Assembly: GCA_903895725.1 (NCBI GenBank)
Contig: CAITUV010000002.1
Span: 1 to 64,000 of the forward strand
Direction of reading: 5' to 3'
DNA: 64,000 nt
Source of the DNA: an uncultured Myxococcales bacterium
Lineage (GTDB): Bacteria > Myxococcota_A > UBA9042 > CAIXZC01
Part shown: in pieces, positions 32,872 to 41,605 of the stretch
How positions within the stretch are numbered: the stretch's first letter is position 1
Layout of the letters: the number at the start of each line of letters is the position of its first letter
Position numbers and translations under genes: made by a program
The notes under the pieces: model-generated
Told to the model about the DNA's origin: nothing
The model's database searches: none
Seen by the model: only the letters and a program-made list of their open reading frames with translations

Positions 32872-33648
32872 ATGGGAATGTCTGGCGGTAGCGATCCTTC
32901 AACCCACACGACGCTGTCGGAGATCAACGTCACTCCGCTGGTGGACGTGATGCTGGTGCTGCTCACCATCTTCATGGTTGCCTCATCAGTCGAGACCATC
33001 CAGGTGGCTGCCGAACGAGAGAAGCTGCTCAAGGAGAAGCGGGAGGAAGAGCAGGCCGCACAGCTCATGGCAAGGCTCGAGAAGCTCAAGGAGGAGAAGC
33101 AGGACGAAGCCACCGATCGGTTGAGAGATCTCCGTCGTATGCAGTTCATGCAGATGCAGGAGGACAGGCTCAAGCAGGTGGAGGAAGCGTTGGACGACCG
33201 CAGCCAGAACGTGCCCATCGAGCTGCCCAAGGTCACCTCAGAGGCCGTCAACCTGGCCGAGCAGCGCAAGATCGTGGTCACACTGACTCGGGAGTTTGAT
33301 TTCTACATCGGAGACACGAGGGTCGTGAGCTGCACGGACAAAGCCTTCTCCGCGGTTCCGGGGGCCGCCCCGACGGCAGCCCCTCCTCCTGCCCCAGTTC
33401 CGGGAAGCCCCCCGCCCCTGTCGGATGCAGCGTTCCGGGCGTGTCTCAAGACCATCGAAGCCAAGATGACCGCCAATGCCAAGCTCAAGACTGACCAGGA
33501 GTGCTATCTGCGGGCCGACGAGCGGGTCGAGTACGGACGGGTACTGGCTCTCATGGCCACGATTCGACGGGCCGGAATCACCAAGTTCGGGCTCGTGTCC
33601 GAGGAAGAGCCGGAAGAGACCGCGGCTGCCGGTGCCGCAACAAACTAG
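32872..33648 (+). CDS. tolR: TolR/ExbD-type protein with coiled-coil insertion
   Basis: 258 aa, compared with about 140 for usual TolR/ExbD. The N-terminal cytoplasmic tip and single membrane helix are typical: SEINVTPLVDVMLVLLTIFM with the proton-relay Asp25. Immediately after the membrane, about 65 residues rich in Glu, Lys, Arg and Gln with heptad-like spacing (KLLKEKREEEQ...RRMQFMQMQEDRLKQVEEAL) predict a periplasmic coiled coil. The normal beta/alpha domain (PIELPKVTSEAVN...) follows. It is interrupted by a Pro/Ala loop (PTAAPPPAPVPGSPPP) and two Cys that could pair. Works with TolQ. Confidence 0.85.
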   Translation: MGMSGGSDPSTHTTLSEINVTPLVDVMLVLLTIFMVASSVETIQVAAEREKLLKEKREEEQAAQLMARLEKLKEEKQDEATDRLRDLRRMQFMQMQEDRLKQVEEALDDRSQNVPIELPKVTSEAVNLAEQRKIVVTLTREFDFYIGDTRVVSCTDKAFSAVPGAAPTAAPPPAPVPGSPPPLSDAAFRACLKTIEAKMTANAKLKTDQECYLRADERVEYGRVLALMATIRRAGITKFGLVSEEEPEETAAAGAATN

Positions 33649-33660
33649 GGGAGTGCTCCG

Positions 33661-34722
33661 TTGCAGGACGACAAGCGAGCATTGCTGATGGGAGCGGCAG
33701 CGACGCTGCTCTTCCATCTTCTGCTTGCAGGGCTCCTGGCCGCTGCGGCCACAGCCGGAGGGACCGCATCGGCAGGGGCGGACCCGGCCAACGGCAACGG
33801 CAATGGAAAGGGGAGACGCCGCGGGGCGCACGTCGAACAGGCGCTCAACGACCGCCGCTCGGTCGACGGCCCCGTGCACCGCAGCCAGCCCTTCGGCGAA
33901 GAGGTCCGCCAGCGCCGAAGCATCCTCGACATCCGGGGACGGCGGGCGGGAGACGCGGAGACGGGCCGTCCCCTGCGCTTCATCTCCCTGGCCAGGGGGC
34001 GACGCACCGTTGCGCTCGAGCGCGGCCATGGCAGAAAGCGCGGCCTCGACTACGGGGCGATCCCGGATGATGCCGTGCTCACCGCCATGGTGGTCCCTCG
34101 CCTCGGCCTGAAAAAGGCCGAGAAGGGCAAGCTTCCCAGGCTCACCAAGTATGAGACCCCGGAGAAGGTCGAGGCCGGGATCAACATTTCCCGGGACAAC
34201 CTGACCGGCGACGAGCTCAAGTTCAAGGCCTTTGACAAGAAGCAGGCTCAGCTCGACAAGAAGCGCAAGAAGCCGGCATCCCTGACCGACCTCATCGATG
34301 CTCCGGAAGACGACGATCCCCGCAAGCGGGCCACACAGCTCGACGACATCGTCGGCAGTGCGGAAGGAACCGTGTGGGGAGAGGGCACGGAAGGGAATCC
34401 GGGGGACCTCTACCTCGCCAAGGTCGAAGCCCAGGTCCGCAGTGAGTTCAACGTCCCCGTCTTCCTGGCATCGGACGAGCTCCGCAAGCTCTCCGTTGAC
34501 GTCGAGATCCAGCAGATGGATGCATCCGGCCGGGTCATCCGCTTCCGTCTCCGCCGCAGCTCGTCGTCCAACGCGTACAACTCGGCAGCGCTCGATGCCA
34601 TCAAGCGATTCGTTCCGGCCGAAGGCGGCAGCAAAGCCCTTCCCGCTCCGGACCCACAGATGCTCGATTACATCAACCGCCGCGGGATCCTGCTGCGACT
34701 CGAGGGGAAGAAGCTGCGATGA
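33661..34722 (+). CDS. TolA/TonB-like energy-transducing protein
   Basis: 353 aa from a TTG start at 33661 (GGGGAG 8 nt upstream; no ATG before the membrane helix). It has one N-terminal membrane anchor (about 10-32), a long charged, low-complexity periplasmic region (Arg/Gly then Lys/Asp/Glu-rich, about 35-235) and a C-terminal domain of about 100 residues. That domain starts LYLAKVEAQVRSEFNVP and carries the VDVEIQQMDASGRVIRFRL and YNSAALDAIKRFVPAEG pattern of TolA/TonB C-terminal domains. It takes the tolA position between tolR and tolB; which outer-membrane partner it contacts cannot be read from sequence. It overlaps tolB by ATGA. Confidence 0.8.
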   Translation: MQDDKRALLMGAAATLLFHLLLAGLLAAAATAGGTASAGADPANGNGNGKGRRRGAHVEQALNDRRSVDGPVHRSQPFGEEVRQRRSILDIRGRRAGDAETGRPLRFISLARGRRTVALERGHGRKRGLDYGAIPDDAVLTAMVVPRLGLKKAEKGKLPRLTKYETPEKVEAGINISRDNLTGDELKFKAFDKKQAQLDKKRKKPASLTDLIDAPEDDDPRKRATQLDDIVGSAEGTVWGEGTEGNPGDLYLAKVEAQVRSEFNVPVFLASDELRKLSVDVEIQQMDASGRVIRFRLRRSSSSNAYNSAALDAIKRFVPAEGGSKALPAPDPQMLDYINRRGILLRLEGKKLR

Positions 34723-36149
34723 GCCCGGCTTCCCCGCAGCATTCAGCGCTCCGGAATCCGCCATGGCTCCCCGCCACTCTCGGGATCCTGTCGCTTTGCT
34801 GGTGCCTGGACCTGCTCTCCGTCGTTCCGCTCGCTCACCCGGCGGCACCAGGGCTCGCCGAGGCGAGGGCCGACCTCCTGTTCCCATGCCTGGACTCGGG
34901 CGAATGCCCGCCGGGGACCCGCTGCAACTGGGGGCTTTGCGAGGACTCCCTCCTGTCCGCCGGTGCACCCCTGTTCCAGCTATCGGTCCTGGACATGCCC
35001 GACCTGGCCACGTCGTCCGGGACTCAGGGGCTGCGTGAACGGCTCGCGGAAGCGTTCGCCCAGGCGCTGAGACAGTCTGGAGTGTTCGACGCGACTCGAC
35101 ACGGAGGGGCCTTTCCCGTGGACACCATGACCTTGTTCAAGGCTCTGGACAAGGGCTCGGCCTATGTCCTCTCCGGCCGACTGACCGCGTATGACGGAAA
35201 GCTCGGCCAGCTCAAGGTTGCCCTGTTCGACACGGAAAGCGGCGCCGAGGTCACCGGCCTGTCGAAGACCCTCCAGTTCGACTCCGACGATCCCTCCCGT
35301 GCGGCCGAGGAGTGGGTCAATGCCGCGGTGCTCCACTTCACCGGAAGACCCGGAGTGCTCGGCGTGCGCCTTGCCGTGGTCCGCAAGATGCAGCAGGGGG
35401 TCAAGGAAGTCTTCGTGCTGACCTACGGCCGGGACGAGATGCGGCAGGTGACGCACGACAAGACGCTCTCCCTCCTGCCTGCCTGGACGCACGACGGTCG
35501 CCTGGCCTGGACCTCGTACCGGGATGGAGCGCAGAAGGTGCTGCTCGAAGGCTGGGACGACCCGTTCTGCGCGTTCGAGGGGCTCAACTCGGGCATCGTG
35601 TGGTCCAGGGACGGCTCGACCGCTGCAGTCACCCTGTCCAAGGACGGGGACCCGGACATCTACCTGCTCGTGGGAACTACCGGAGAGGAGTTCGCCCGCC
35701 TGACCTACTCGCCCGGCATTGACACCAGCCCCTCCTGGTCCCCGGACGGAACCCAGCTCGCATTCGTCTCGGACCGGGACGGGACCCCGCAAATCTTCAC
35801 GATGAAGGCCTCCGGCGAGGAGCAGCGCCGCGTGACGTTCCAGGGGGTTTACAATACCAGCCCGAACTGGCATCCCTTCGGCCCGTACGTGGTGTACAGC
35901 TCCCAGCTCTCCACGTATCAGATCTTTCTTCTCGACCTGAGAACCCTGGAGATTGTCCAGCTCACCTCGGGCTCCGGCGACTGCGAGGACCCGGAATGGT
36001 CGCCCGACGGACGGCTCATCGCGTTTGCCTGGCGCCGGGGAAAGCGGCAGGACATCTACGTCATGAACGCCGACGGAAGCAACGCCCGACGGTTGACCTC
36101 GGACGACGGGCCGTACTACACTCCGGCCTGGGAGATCCTGCTTCGCTAG
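34719..36149 (+). CDS. tolB: TolB-type periplasmic beta-propeller
   Basis: 476 aa. Signal-like hydrophobic N terminus (about 17-45), a short Cys-rich patch (FPCLDSGECPPGTRCNWGLC, about 51-70) not usual in TolB, then the TolB N-terminal alpha/beta domain (FQLSVLDMPDLA...ALDKGSAYVLSGRLTAYDGK). A six-bladed beta-propeller follows with repeated SPDG motifs (TSPSWSPDGTQLAFVSDRDG, EDPEWSPDGRLIAFAWRRG, ADGSNARRLTSDDG). TolB normally docks Pal to the Tol complex. No Pal (OmpA-like lipoprotein) gene follows in this window; a nitrogenase-like pair starts 21 bp downstream. Confidence 0.88.
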   Translation: MSPASPQHSALRNPPWLPATLGILSLCWCLDLLSVVPLAHPAAPGLAEARADLLFPCLDSGECPPGTRCNWGLCEDSLLSAGAPLFQLSVLDMPDLATSSGTQGLRERLAEAFAQALRQSGVFDATRHGGAFPVDTMTLFKALDKGSAYVLSGRLTAYDGKLGQLKVALFDTESGAEVTGLSKTLQFDSDDPSRAAEEWVNAAVLHFTGRPGVLGVRLAVVRKMQQGVKEVFVLTYGRDEMRQVTHDKTLSLLPAWTHDGRLAWTSYRDGAQKVLLEGWDDPFCAFEGLNSGIVWSRDGSTAAVTLSKDGDPDIYLLVGTTGEEFARLTYSPGIDTSPSWSPDGTQLAFVSDRDGTPQIFTMKASGEEQRRVTFQGVYNTSPNWHPFGPYVVYSSQLSTYQIFLLDLRTLEIVQLTSGSGDCEDPEWSPDGRLIAFAWRRGKRQDIYVMNADGSNARRLTSDDGPYYTPAWEILLR

Positions 36150-36170
36150 GCGGCCTCCGGCGGGGGAAGC

Positions 36171-37589
36171 ATGAGCAGAGACGGTAGCTCGAAACGTCGG
36201 GCCGGGGAGCTGGCCCAGCCAAGCTGTTCCATGGTCGGCCTGGGAACGCTGCTCCTGGAGACCCAAGGGTCGTTTGCCGTGGTGGTCCACGGAGATGCGG
36301 ACTGCATCAATCCCTTCCTCAAGGTGTTTCCCCACCGACTGGCCCCGGACGTGGGCCGCGTGCAGCTGGCCTCGGACCGCTTCTACTCCACTGGAATGGC
36401 GGAAAACGAGGTCATCTCCGGCGGGGGGCGGGAACGCCTGCTTGCCTGCATCCGCTCCGCAGTGGCCCAGCAGACTCCCGAAATCGTGTTCGTGCTCGGA
36501 ACCTGCCTGTCCGAGATGATCGGCGAGGACATCGAGAGGGTCTGCGCCCTGGCGCAGGCCGAATGCGGGGTTCCCGTGGTGCCCCTGCGCACCGGCGGGC
36601 TGCGGCTCAAGACCCAGCCCGAGCTGCTCGACCGCTTCGGGACGCTGCTGGCGTCCCGCGAGGAAACGAGAGCGGCGGCTTCGGAGGATGCGGTCACGTC
36701 GGCTGTGCCGAGTACGGCCACATCGGCCGCGGAGCGTACTCTGCCGGGGTCTGCGACAGACGGCCTTTCCGGGGGTGTCGTGCTGCTCGGCTACCCGGGC
36801 TTGCGCCCCTGGGAGCGGGACGAAGTGGCTCGCATGCTCGAGACGGCCGGCGGCCGGCTGGCTGCTGAGCTGCCGGCCCGGTCGTCACTGACCGCGTGGA
36901 GCAACCTCACCGCTGCCGGCCTGGTTGCCGTGGCGGACCCGGCGTTCTGGCCCGAGCTGCTGTCGTTGCTGGAGCGTCGCAAAGTTCCGTGGCTGGAGCT
37001 TGCACCGCCCATGGGAATCGAGGCCTCACAGCGCTTCTACTCCAGGCTGCTCGAGCACTGTCCCGACGGCAACGCGGCCCGAGGAGCGTTGGAGCGTGAG
37101 GTCGCCGCAGCGAAGGAACGACTCGAGTCGCTCGGGAAGATTGGAGCTCGGCCCCTCAAGGGACTGCGGGTTGCCTACTGCATCGGCTCCATCAAGAACT
37201 ACGTGGCGGGACAGCTTGCCCGGGAGGGCCTCGGGGAGCTGCCCGTGTTCTTCGAGCTTGGGTGCGAGGTGGAGGTCCTGATCCAGGAGAGAGAGGATTC
37301 GGCCGCCCGGGAGAGGGTTCAGAAGAACTTCGATCTCCTGGGGGTCCAGCTCCCCTTCCGCAACTTCAACGATCCGGGCGTCCTGGGAAGAGAGCTGACC
37401 GCGGGCGGCTACCAGCTCGCCTACTGCCAGGATCACCTGTCGGGCCAGGTGCGACAGGTGGGCATTGCTCATGTCCGATTCGGGGCGCTGCGTCCCGGAT
37501 TCGTGGGAATGGAGCACAATGCGCGCACCCTTCAGGCGGCCCTGTCCACCGGCTTCCAGGGTCGATACGGGAGGTACCTTCGCCGATGA
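36171..37589 (+). CDS. Nitrogenase-like component-1 alpha subunit (NifE/BchN-like)
   Basis: 472 aa of the nitrogenase component-1 superfamily (NifD/NifE/BchN/CfbD). Three cluster-ligand cysteines have canonical context: Cys19 in AQPSCSMVG, Cys44 in VVHGDADCINP (25-residue spacing, as in NifD, NifE and BchN) and Cys111 in FVLGTCLSEMIGEDIE. The STGMAENEVISGGGRERL segment matches the 'EKDVIFGG' block of NifE/NifD. At the positions of the FeMo-cofactor ligands I see no Cys (DPAFW region) and no aligned His near GALRPGFVGM, so it is unlikely to hold FeMo-co. A Ser/Ala/Thr linker (about 165-205) interrupts the first domain. It ends with an ATGA overlap onto the beta-like gene and starts 21 bp after tolB. 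The substrate is unknown. Confidence 0.8.
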   Translation: MSRDGSSKRRAGELAQPSCSMVGLGTLLLETQGSFAVVVHGDADCINPFLKVFPHRLAPDVGRVQLASDRFYSTGMAENEVISGGGRERLLACIRSAVAQQTPEIVFVLGTCLSEMIGEDIERVCALAQAECGVPVVPLRTGGLRLKTQPELLDRFGTLLASREETRAAASEDAVTSAVPSTATSAAERTLPGSATDGLSGGVVLLGYPGLRPWERDEVARMLETAGGRLAAELPARSSLTAWSNLTAAGLVAVADPAFWPELLSLLERRKVPWLELAPPMGIEASQRFYSRLLEHCPDGNAARGALEREVAAAKERLESLGKIGARPLKGLRVAYCIGSIKNYVAGQLAREGLGELPVFFELGCEVEVLIQEREDSAARERVQKNFDLLGVQLPFRNFNDPGVLGRELTAGGYQLAYCQDHLSGQVRQVGIAHVRFGALRPGFVGMEHNARTLQAALSTGFQGRYGRYLRR

Positions 37590-38884
37590 CCGACAAGGGG
37601 AAGGACTGCGGCTCCCGTCACTGGAGCCACACGCGCCTGTTCGGAGTCCACCTGGCCACTCACGCCATCCCCGATGCCGTGTGCTTCCTGCATGGGGGGG
37701 AGGGCTGCAAGACCAAGTCGCAGCTTCATCTCGTGTTCAACGACTGGATGCACGAGTCCCACAACCGGCGGATCTGGACCGACATCGACGACACGAGCCT
37801 GATCCGCGGCAGTGCCCTCAGGCTCGATCAGATGGTTCGCACTTGGGTTCCCCGGCGACGGCCGGCCATCGCGTTCGTTGCAGCCGCCACGTTTCTGGAA
37901 CTGGCCGGAGACGACCTCGACGGAACAGTGCGTCGGATGGACGGGGAGCTGGAGTGCCCGGTTCACCGCATCGTGGTGTCCGCATTCCAGGGCGACCTGC
38001 TCGACGGCTACCGCGAGGTTATCCGAGCCTGCCTGAGCGAAGTGCCGTGGGAGCGTGCCCCCGAGTCCGGGATCAACATCGTCGGTCATTTCTTCGATCG
38101 CTACGAGGCGGATCGGGAGGCCGATCTCGATGAGCTGAGGCGCCTGTCCGAGGGGATTTCGCTCCCCGTGCGGAGCATCTTCCTCAGCGGAAGCCCGTTC
38201 GAGCGGCTCAGGGAGGCCTGGCGGGGTGCGGTCAACGTGGTGCTGCCCGACGCGGCCCCCCTCGCCGACGAGCTGGCCCGAATGTCGGGCCGGCCCACCG
38301 TCGTGACGGACCTGCCCGTGGGGTTGCACGGAACTGCCGCGTGGCTGCGGAAGGTCGGTGCTGCGGCCAGTCTGCCACCCGCCGCCATCGAAACGTTCGT
38401 CGACGGGGAGCTGGGGCGTGTCGTTCCCCGCCTGAACCGCCTGGTCGAGCGGATCGGCGAGGTCGATGCCCGTCGCACGTTCGCCCTGTTCTCACACTCG
38501 TCGCTGGCTGCGGCCCTGGCCGCCTTCCTCGCCGACATGGAGATGGTGCCTGTGCTGGTGGGGTTGCTGGATCAGGGGCGGGAAGCGGTGTTCCAGGAAT
38601 CCCTGGCGCGTCTCTGCCCCGCACCAATCCCCCGCTTCCCCATGCTGGCCCACCCTGCCCGGCTCGAAGTGAAGAACGCGCTGCATGCCCTGTCCCGGGC
38701 CCCCGACCTGCTGCTGGGAAGCAGCGTCGAGCTGCTCGATGCGGCCCCGCTGGCCATCCCTTCCCTCGAGGTCGGCTTCCCTTCGTTTGCCCGGCACGGC
38801 CTCTTCCCGATGCCGCTTCTCGGCTTCAACGGCGCTGCGGCTCTGGCGCAGCGGATATTGTGCGCGTTCAGCAAGGTGCATTGA
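37586..38884 (+). CDS. Nitrogenase-like component-1 beta subunit (NifN-like Cys pattern)
   Basis: 432 aa, start ATG at 37586 overlapping the alpha stop. Component-1 fold signatures are FLHGGEGCKTKSQL (the HGxxGC motif, Cys41), TDIDDTSLIRGSA (the 'EDAAVFGG' block) and FVAAATFLELAGDDLD. In the last, the position of the third cluster Cys (NifK Cys153) is Thr102. The first Cys position (25 before Cys41) is Thr16. Thus only one ligand remains, exactly as in NifN (Cys44). Together with three Cys in the partner this gives a 3+1 set for one interfacial [4Fe-4S] cluster, as known for NifEN; DPOR differs only by using Asp in BchB. The two genes form an obligate-looking pair. The GH-D lipoprotein gene follows after 16 bp. 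Confidence 0.8.
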   Translation: MTDKGKDCGSRHWSHTRLFGVHLATHAIPDAVCFLHGGEGCKTKSQLHLVFNDWMHESHNRRIWTDIDDTSLIRGSALRLDQMVRTWVPRRRPAIAFVAAATFLELAGDDLDGTVRRMDGELECPVHRIVVSAFQGDLLDGYREVIRACLSEVPWERAPESGINIVGHFFDRYEADREADLDELRRLSEGISLPVRSIFLSGSPFERLREAWRGAVNVVLPDAAPLADELARMSGRPTVVTDLPVGLHGTAAWLRKVGAAASLPPAAIETFVDGELGRVVPRLNRLVERIGEVDARRTFALFSHSSLAAALAAFLADMEMVPVLVGLLDQGREAVFQESLARLCPAPIPRFPMLAHPARLEVKNALHALSRAPDLLLGSSVELLDAAPLAIPSLEVGFPSFARHGLFPMPLLGFNGAAALAQRILCAFSKVH

Positions 38885-38900
38885 GCCGCTCGGAGGCAGC

Positions 38901-41564
38901 ATGACGACACGCAATGTCCCCTCCTTCGCTCTCGGGGCGGCGAGCCTGCTCCTGTCGACCGCGTGGCTCTCATGCTCGCCCCCAGAAGGCCCCGGGGACA
39001 CGCTTCCCCCGGACGCGGATGTGCCCTCCAGCGACTCGGTGGTGAACGACCTGGCGGTGCCCACCGAGCTCCGACTCCCGGACGGGCTGCCGGACGTGCC
39101 TCCCGACGCTCGACCGGAAGGAGTGACGAACGGCTCCGCTGCCGCTTATCAGAAGGGCGACGACCTGGTGCTCGAGAACGGCCTCGTCCAGATCACTTAT
39201 CACCTCGACCAGGGTCGGTTCGATGCCGCCGTTGTGGCTGGCGGAGCCCTGGTGCTGAAGGCCGCAGACGCAAGGCTGCTGGTGCTGCAAGGGTCCAAGG
39301 AAGTCCCCTTCCTGGCCTCGTCGCTGCCGTTCGTCTCGTGGTCGGCAGAGGCAGTCGAGGACCCGCTCGGGCCGGGCGTGGCCGTGGTTCTCGTGCGGGA
39401 TGCGCTGGACGGAAAGGGGCCGAAGTTGGCCCTCCGGCTGGAGCTTCGGTCGGACGGGACCTACCTGCTGACCTCGATGGTCGCGACGTTTCCGCCGTCG
39501 AGCCCCTTTGCGGGGGCGCGGCTTCGGGAGACCCAGCCGCTCTATGTCGATGCCGAAGCCGGGGGTGCGCTGTTCGTCGGGGCCGATCCGGCCCAGCACA
39601 TCGTCGTGGACAACGGGAGCGACATGATCTTCGACTTTGCCGCCCGAGTCTACCGCATGGGCATGGGGAACTCGGTGCTCTTCCCGTGGAAGGGCTCGGT
39701 GGCCAACTGGAGCGCAGGCATCTACGACCCGGCCTCGAAGGCATCGGTCACGGCCGGCTACTTCACGCTCGAGCACGGCATCGGGCTGGTGGCCATGGAC
39801 TATGATCCGGCGACTGCGCAGGAGGAGGGCGGTCGCAAGGGATTCACCCGGCTCGAGGCGTTCACAGTCTACGAGCCCGCATGCCTGCTCTCCGACCTGC
39901 CGGGCGGAAAGGGCATCGAGTCGGAGCTGTTCTATCTCGACCTGGCCCCCCCTACCCCGTTCGACGGGCTGGAGCAGTACGCGGCCCGATATGCGAAGCG
40001 GATCGGCAAGGTCCTGTGGACCGACATTCCGACCGGCTGGAACTCGTGGGGTGGCGGCGGGGGTACGTCCGGGGGCCCCGGGCACGACATCGACGAACCC
40101 TTCATCCTCGCCAACCTCGAGGCCATGGAGGAGGAGTTCGAGCCGTTCGGCATGGAGTGGTTCTTCATCGACGACGGCTGGCAGGTGGACCATGGCGACT
40201 GGTTCACCAATCCAGAGCGCTTCCCGGACCACGATGGAATGGAAGGGATGGCCTGGATGGCCAAGGAGATCAAGGCCAGGGGGCTGAGGCCGGGAATCTG
40301 GATCGCCCCGTTCTGGGTCAAGAAGTCGTCTCAGATCGCAAAAGACCATCCCGACTGGTGGGCCGATGTCTCGGACCTCGGACATGCGCTCGTGGGGGAC
40401 GAGGATCTCCTTCCGGACCTGACGAAGCCCGAAGTGCTCGACTGGGTCCGGGAGACGTTCGTGCGGGTCACCCAGGAGTGGGGGTACGAGTGGGTAAAGA
40501 TGGACTTCTCGTACTACGCCCTGTTTGCAGAGAATCTGTCGGACCCGACGGTCACGGCTTCGGAGGCGTACCACAATGCGCTGCGGGTCATCCGGGAGGC
40601 CATCGGCCCCGACACGTTCCTTCTGGGCATCTCGGCAATGGGGCTGTGCTTTGACGAGGTCAACGGCGGCCGACTGACTCTGGACAACATGCCGCTCTGG
40701 GCCGACGACGAGGATCAGGGGATCAAAGTGACCCTGCGAACCGCGGCGCACCGCTATTACCTGAACTGGCTGTGGGCCAATCATCCGGACCTTCTGTTCT
40801 ACCGACCACTGCTGGGGCTGACCCTGCCCGAAGCCCGGGCCTGGACGTCTGTTGTGTCCCTCATGGGGGGCATCGTGAAGCTGGGAGAGACCTACACGGC
40901 CATGCAGGAACACCCGGAATGGGAGGCCATGGTGCGCCCCATCCTCCCGGTCTACCCGCATTCGGCAAGGCCCCTCGACCTGTTCGAGCTCCTGCATCCG
41001 GAGGTCTGGTGGCTTCCGGTGGTGCGGGAGGGGCGGGAGTGGAACGTCGTGGGCCTGTACAATTGGGGGGAGAACGAGAATATCCCCTCGGGCAAGGCCG
41101 TGCCCGAGGAGACGCGAACCAAGACCCTGGCGCTCGAAGACATCGGCCTCGACCCGAACGAGTCCTGGCTGGTCGTCGGCGGGTGGGACCACGACTGCTA
41201 CGAGGTGACCGACGGCATGCTGTCCAACACGCTCGAACCCCGCACCGACGAGGTGCTGATCGTGCGACCGGTCCCGGAAGAGCCGTGCATCGTGGCCACC
41301 TCCCGCCACCTGCTGGGCGGCGCAGTCGAGGTCAGCGACGAGCAGGCAAAGAGCATCGAAGGCAAGCTCGTGCTGTCCGCAGTCATCGACCACCCCGCCG
41401 GCCATCCGCTCGACGTCTACCTTGCCGGCGGGGGGCTGAAGGTCGACTCGGTCCTGTCCCCTGCCGGAGTCACCGTCACCCCGGGGGCCTGCGACGGCGT
41501 CGAGGTTCTCTCCCTTACTCCGACCGAGAGCCCCGTGAAACTGGAGGTGCGTTTCACTCTGTGA
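38901..41564 (+). CDS. GH clan D (alpha-galactosidase/GH36-like) lipoprotein
   Basis: 887 aa. Signal peptide with Cys near 26 (TAWLSCS), then an acidic Pro/Asp linker (about 28-75). An N-terminal beta-sandwich domain (about 80-350) is followed by a TIM barrel with PTGWNSWGGGGG, MEWFFIDDGWQVDHGDW, GLRPGIWIAPFWV and WVKMDFSYY. The last holds the probable nucleophile Asp535 (the K-x-D motif of clan GH-D). A C-terminal beta domain ends the protein. The family retains configuration on alpha-galactosides or related sugars; the substrate here is unknown. ATG at 38901 with GGAGG 4 nt upstream. It is 16 bp after the nitrogenase-like beta gene, probably on the same message. Confidence 0.75.
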   Translation: MTTRNVPSFALGAASLLLSTAWLSCSPPEGPGDTLPPDADVPSSDSVVNDLAVPTELRLPDGLPDVPPDARPEGVTNGSAAAYQKGDDLVLENGLVQITYHLDQGRFDAAVVAGGALVLKAADARLLVLQGSKEVPFLASSLPFVSWSAEAVEDPLGPGVAVVLVRDALDGKGPKLALRLELRSDGTYLLTSMVATFPPSSPFAGARLRETQPLYVDAEAGGALFVGADPAQHIVVDNGSDMIFDFAARVYRMGMGNSVLFPWKGSVANWSAGIYDPASKASVTAGYFTLEHGIGLVAMDYDPATAQEEGGRKGFTRLEAFTVYEPACLLSDLPGGKGIESELFYLDLAPPTPFDGLEQYAARYAKRIGKVLWTDIPTGWNSWGGGGGTSGGPGHDIDEPFILANLEAMEEEFEPFGMEWFFIDDGWQVDHGDWFTNPERFPDHDGMEGMAWMAKEIKARGLRPGIWIAPFWVKKSSQIAKDHPDWWADVSDLGHALVGDEDLLPDLTKPEVLDWVRETFVRVTQEWGYEWVKMDFSYYALFAENLSDPTVTASEAYHNALRVIREAIGPDTFLLGISAMGLCFDEVNGGRLTLDNMPLWADDEDQGIKVTLRTAAHRYYLNWLWANHPDLLFYRPLLGLTLPEARAWTSVVSLMGGIVKLGETYTAMQEHPEWEAMVRPILPVYPHSARPLDLFELLHPEVWWLPVVREGREWNVVGLYNWGENENIPSGKAVPEETRTKTLALEDIGLDPNESWLVVGGWDHDCYEVTDGMLSNTLEPRTDEVLIVRPVPEEPCIVATSRHLLGGAVEVSDEQAKSIEGKLVLSAVIDHPAGHPLDVYLAGGGLKVDSVLSPAGVTVTPGACDGVEVLSLTPTESPVKLEVRFTL

Positions 41565-41605
41565 TATGGTGCCGCCGCCCGCGTGGGCGTAACGGAGGAG
41601 AGAGG

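Noticed and set aside
36171..38884. True Mo-nitrogenase (nifDK)
   Set aside because: Beta lacks two of three P-cluster Cys, the FeMo-co Cys and His positions of alpha are not conserved, and no nifH, nifB or nifE/N set is nearby.
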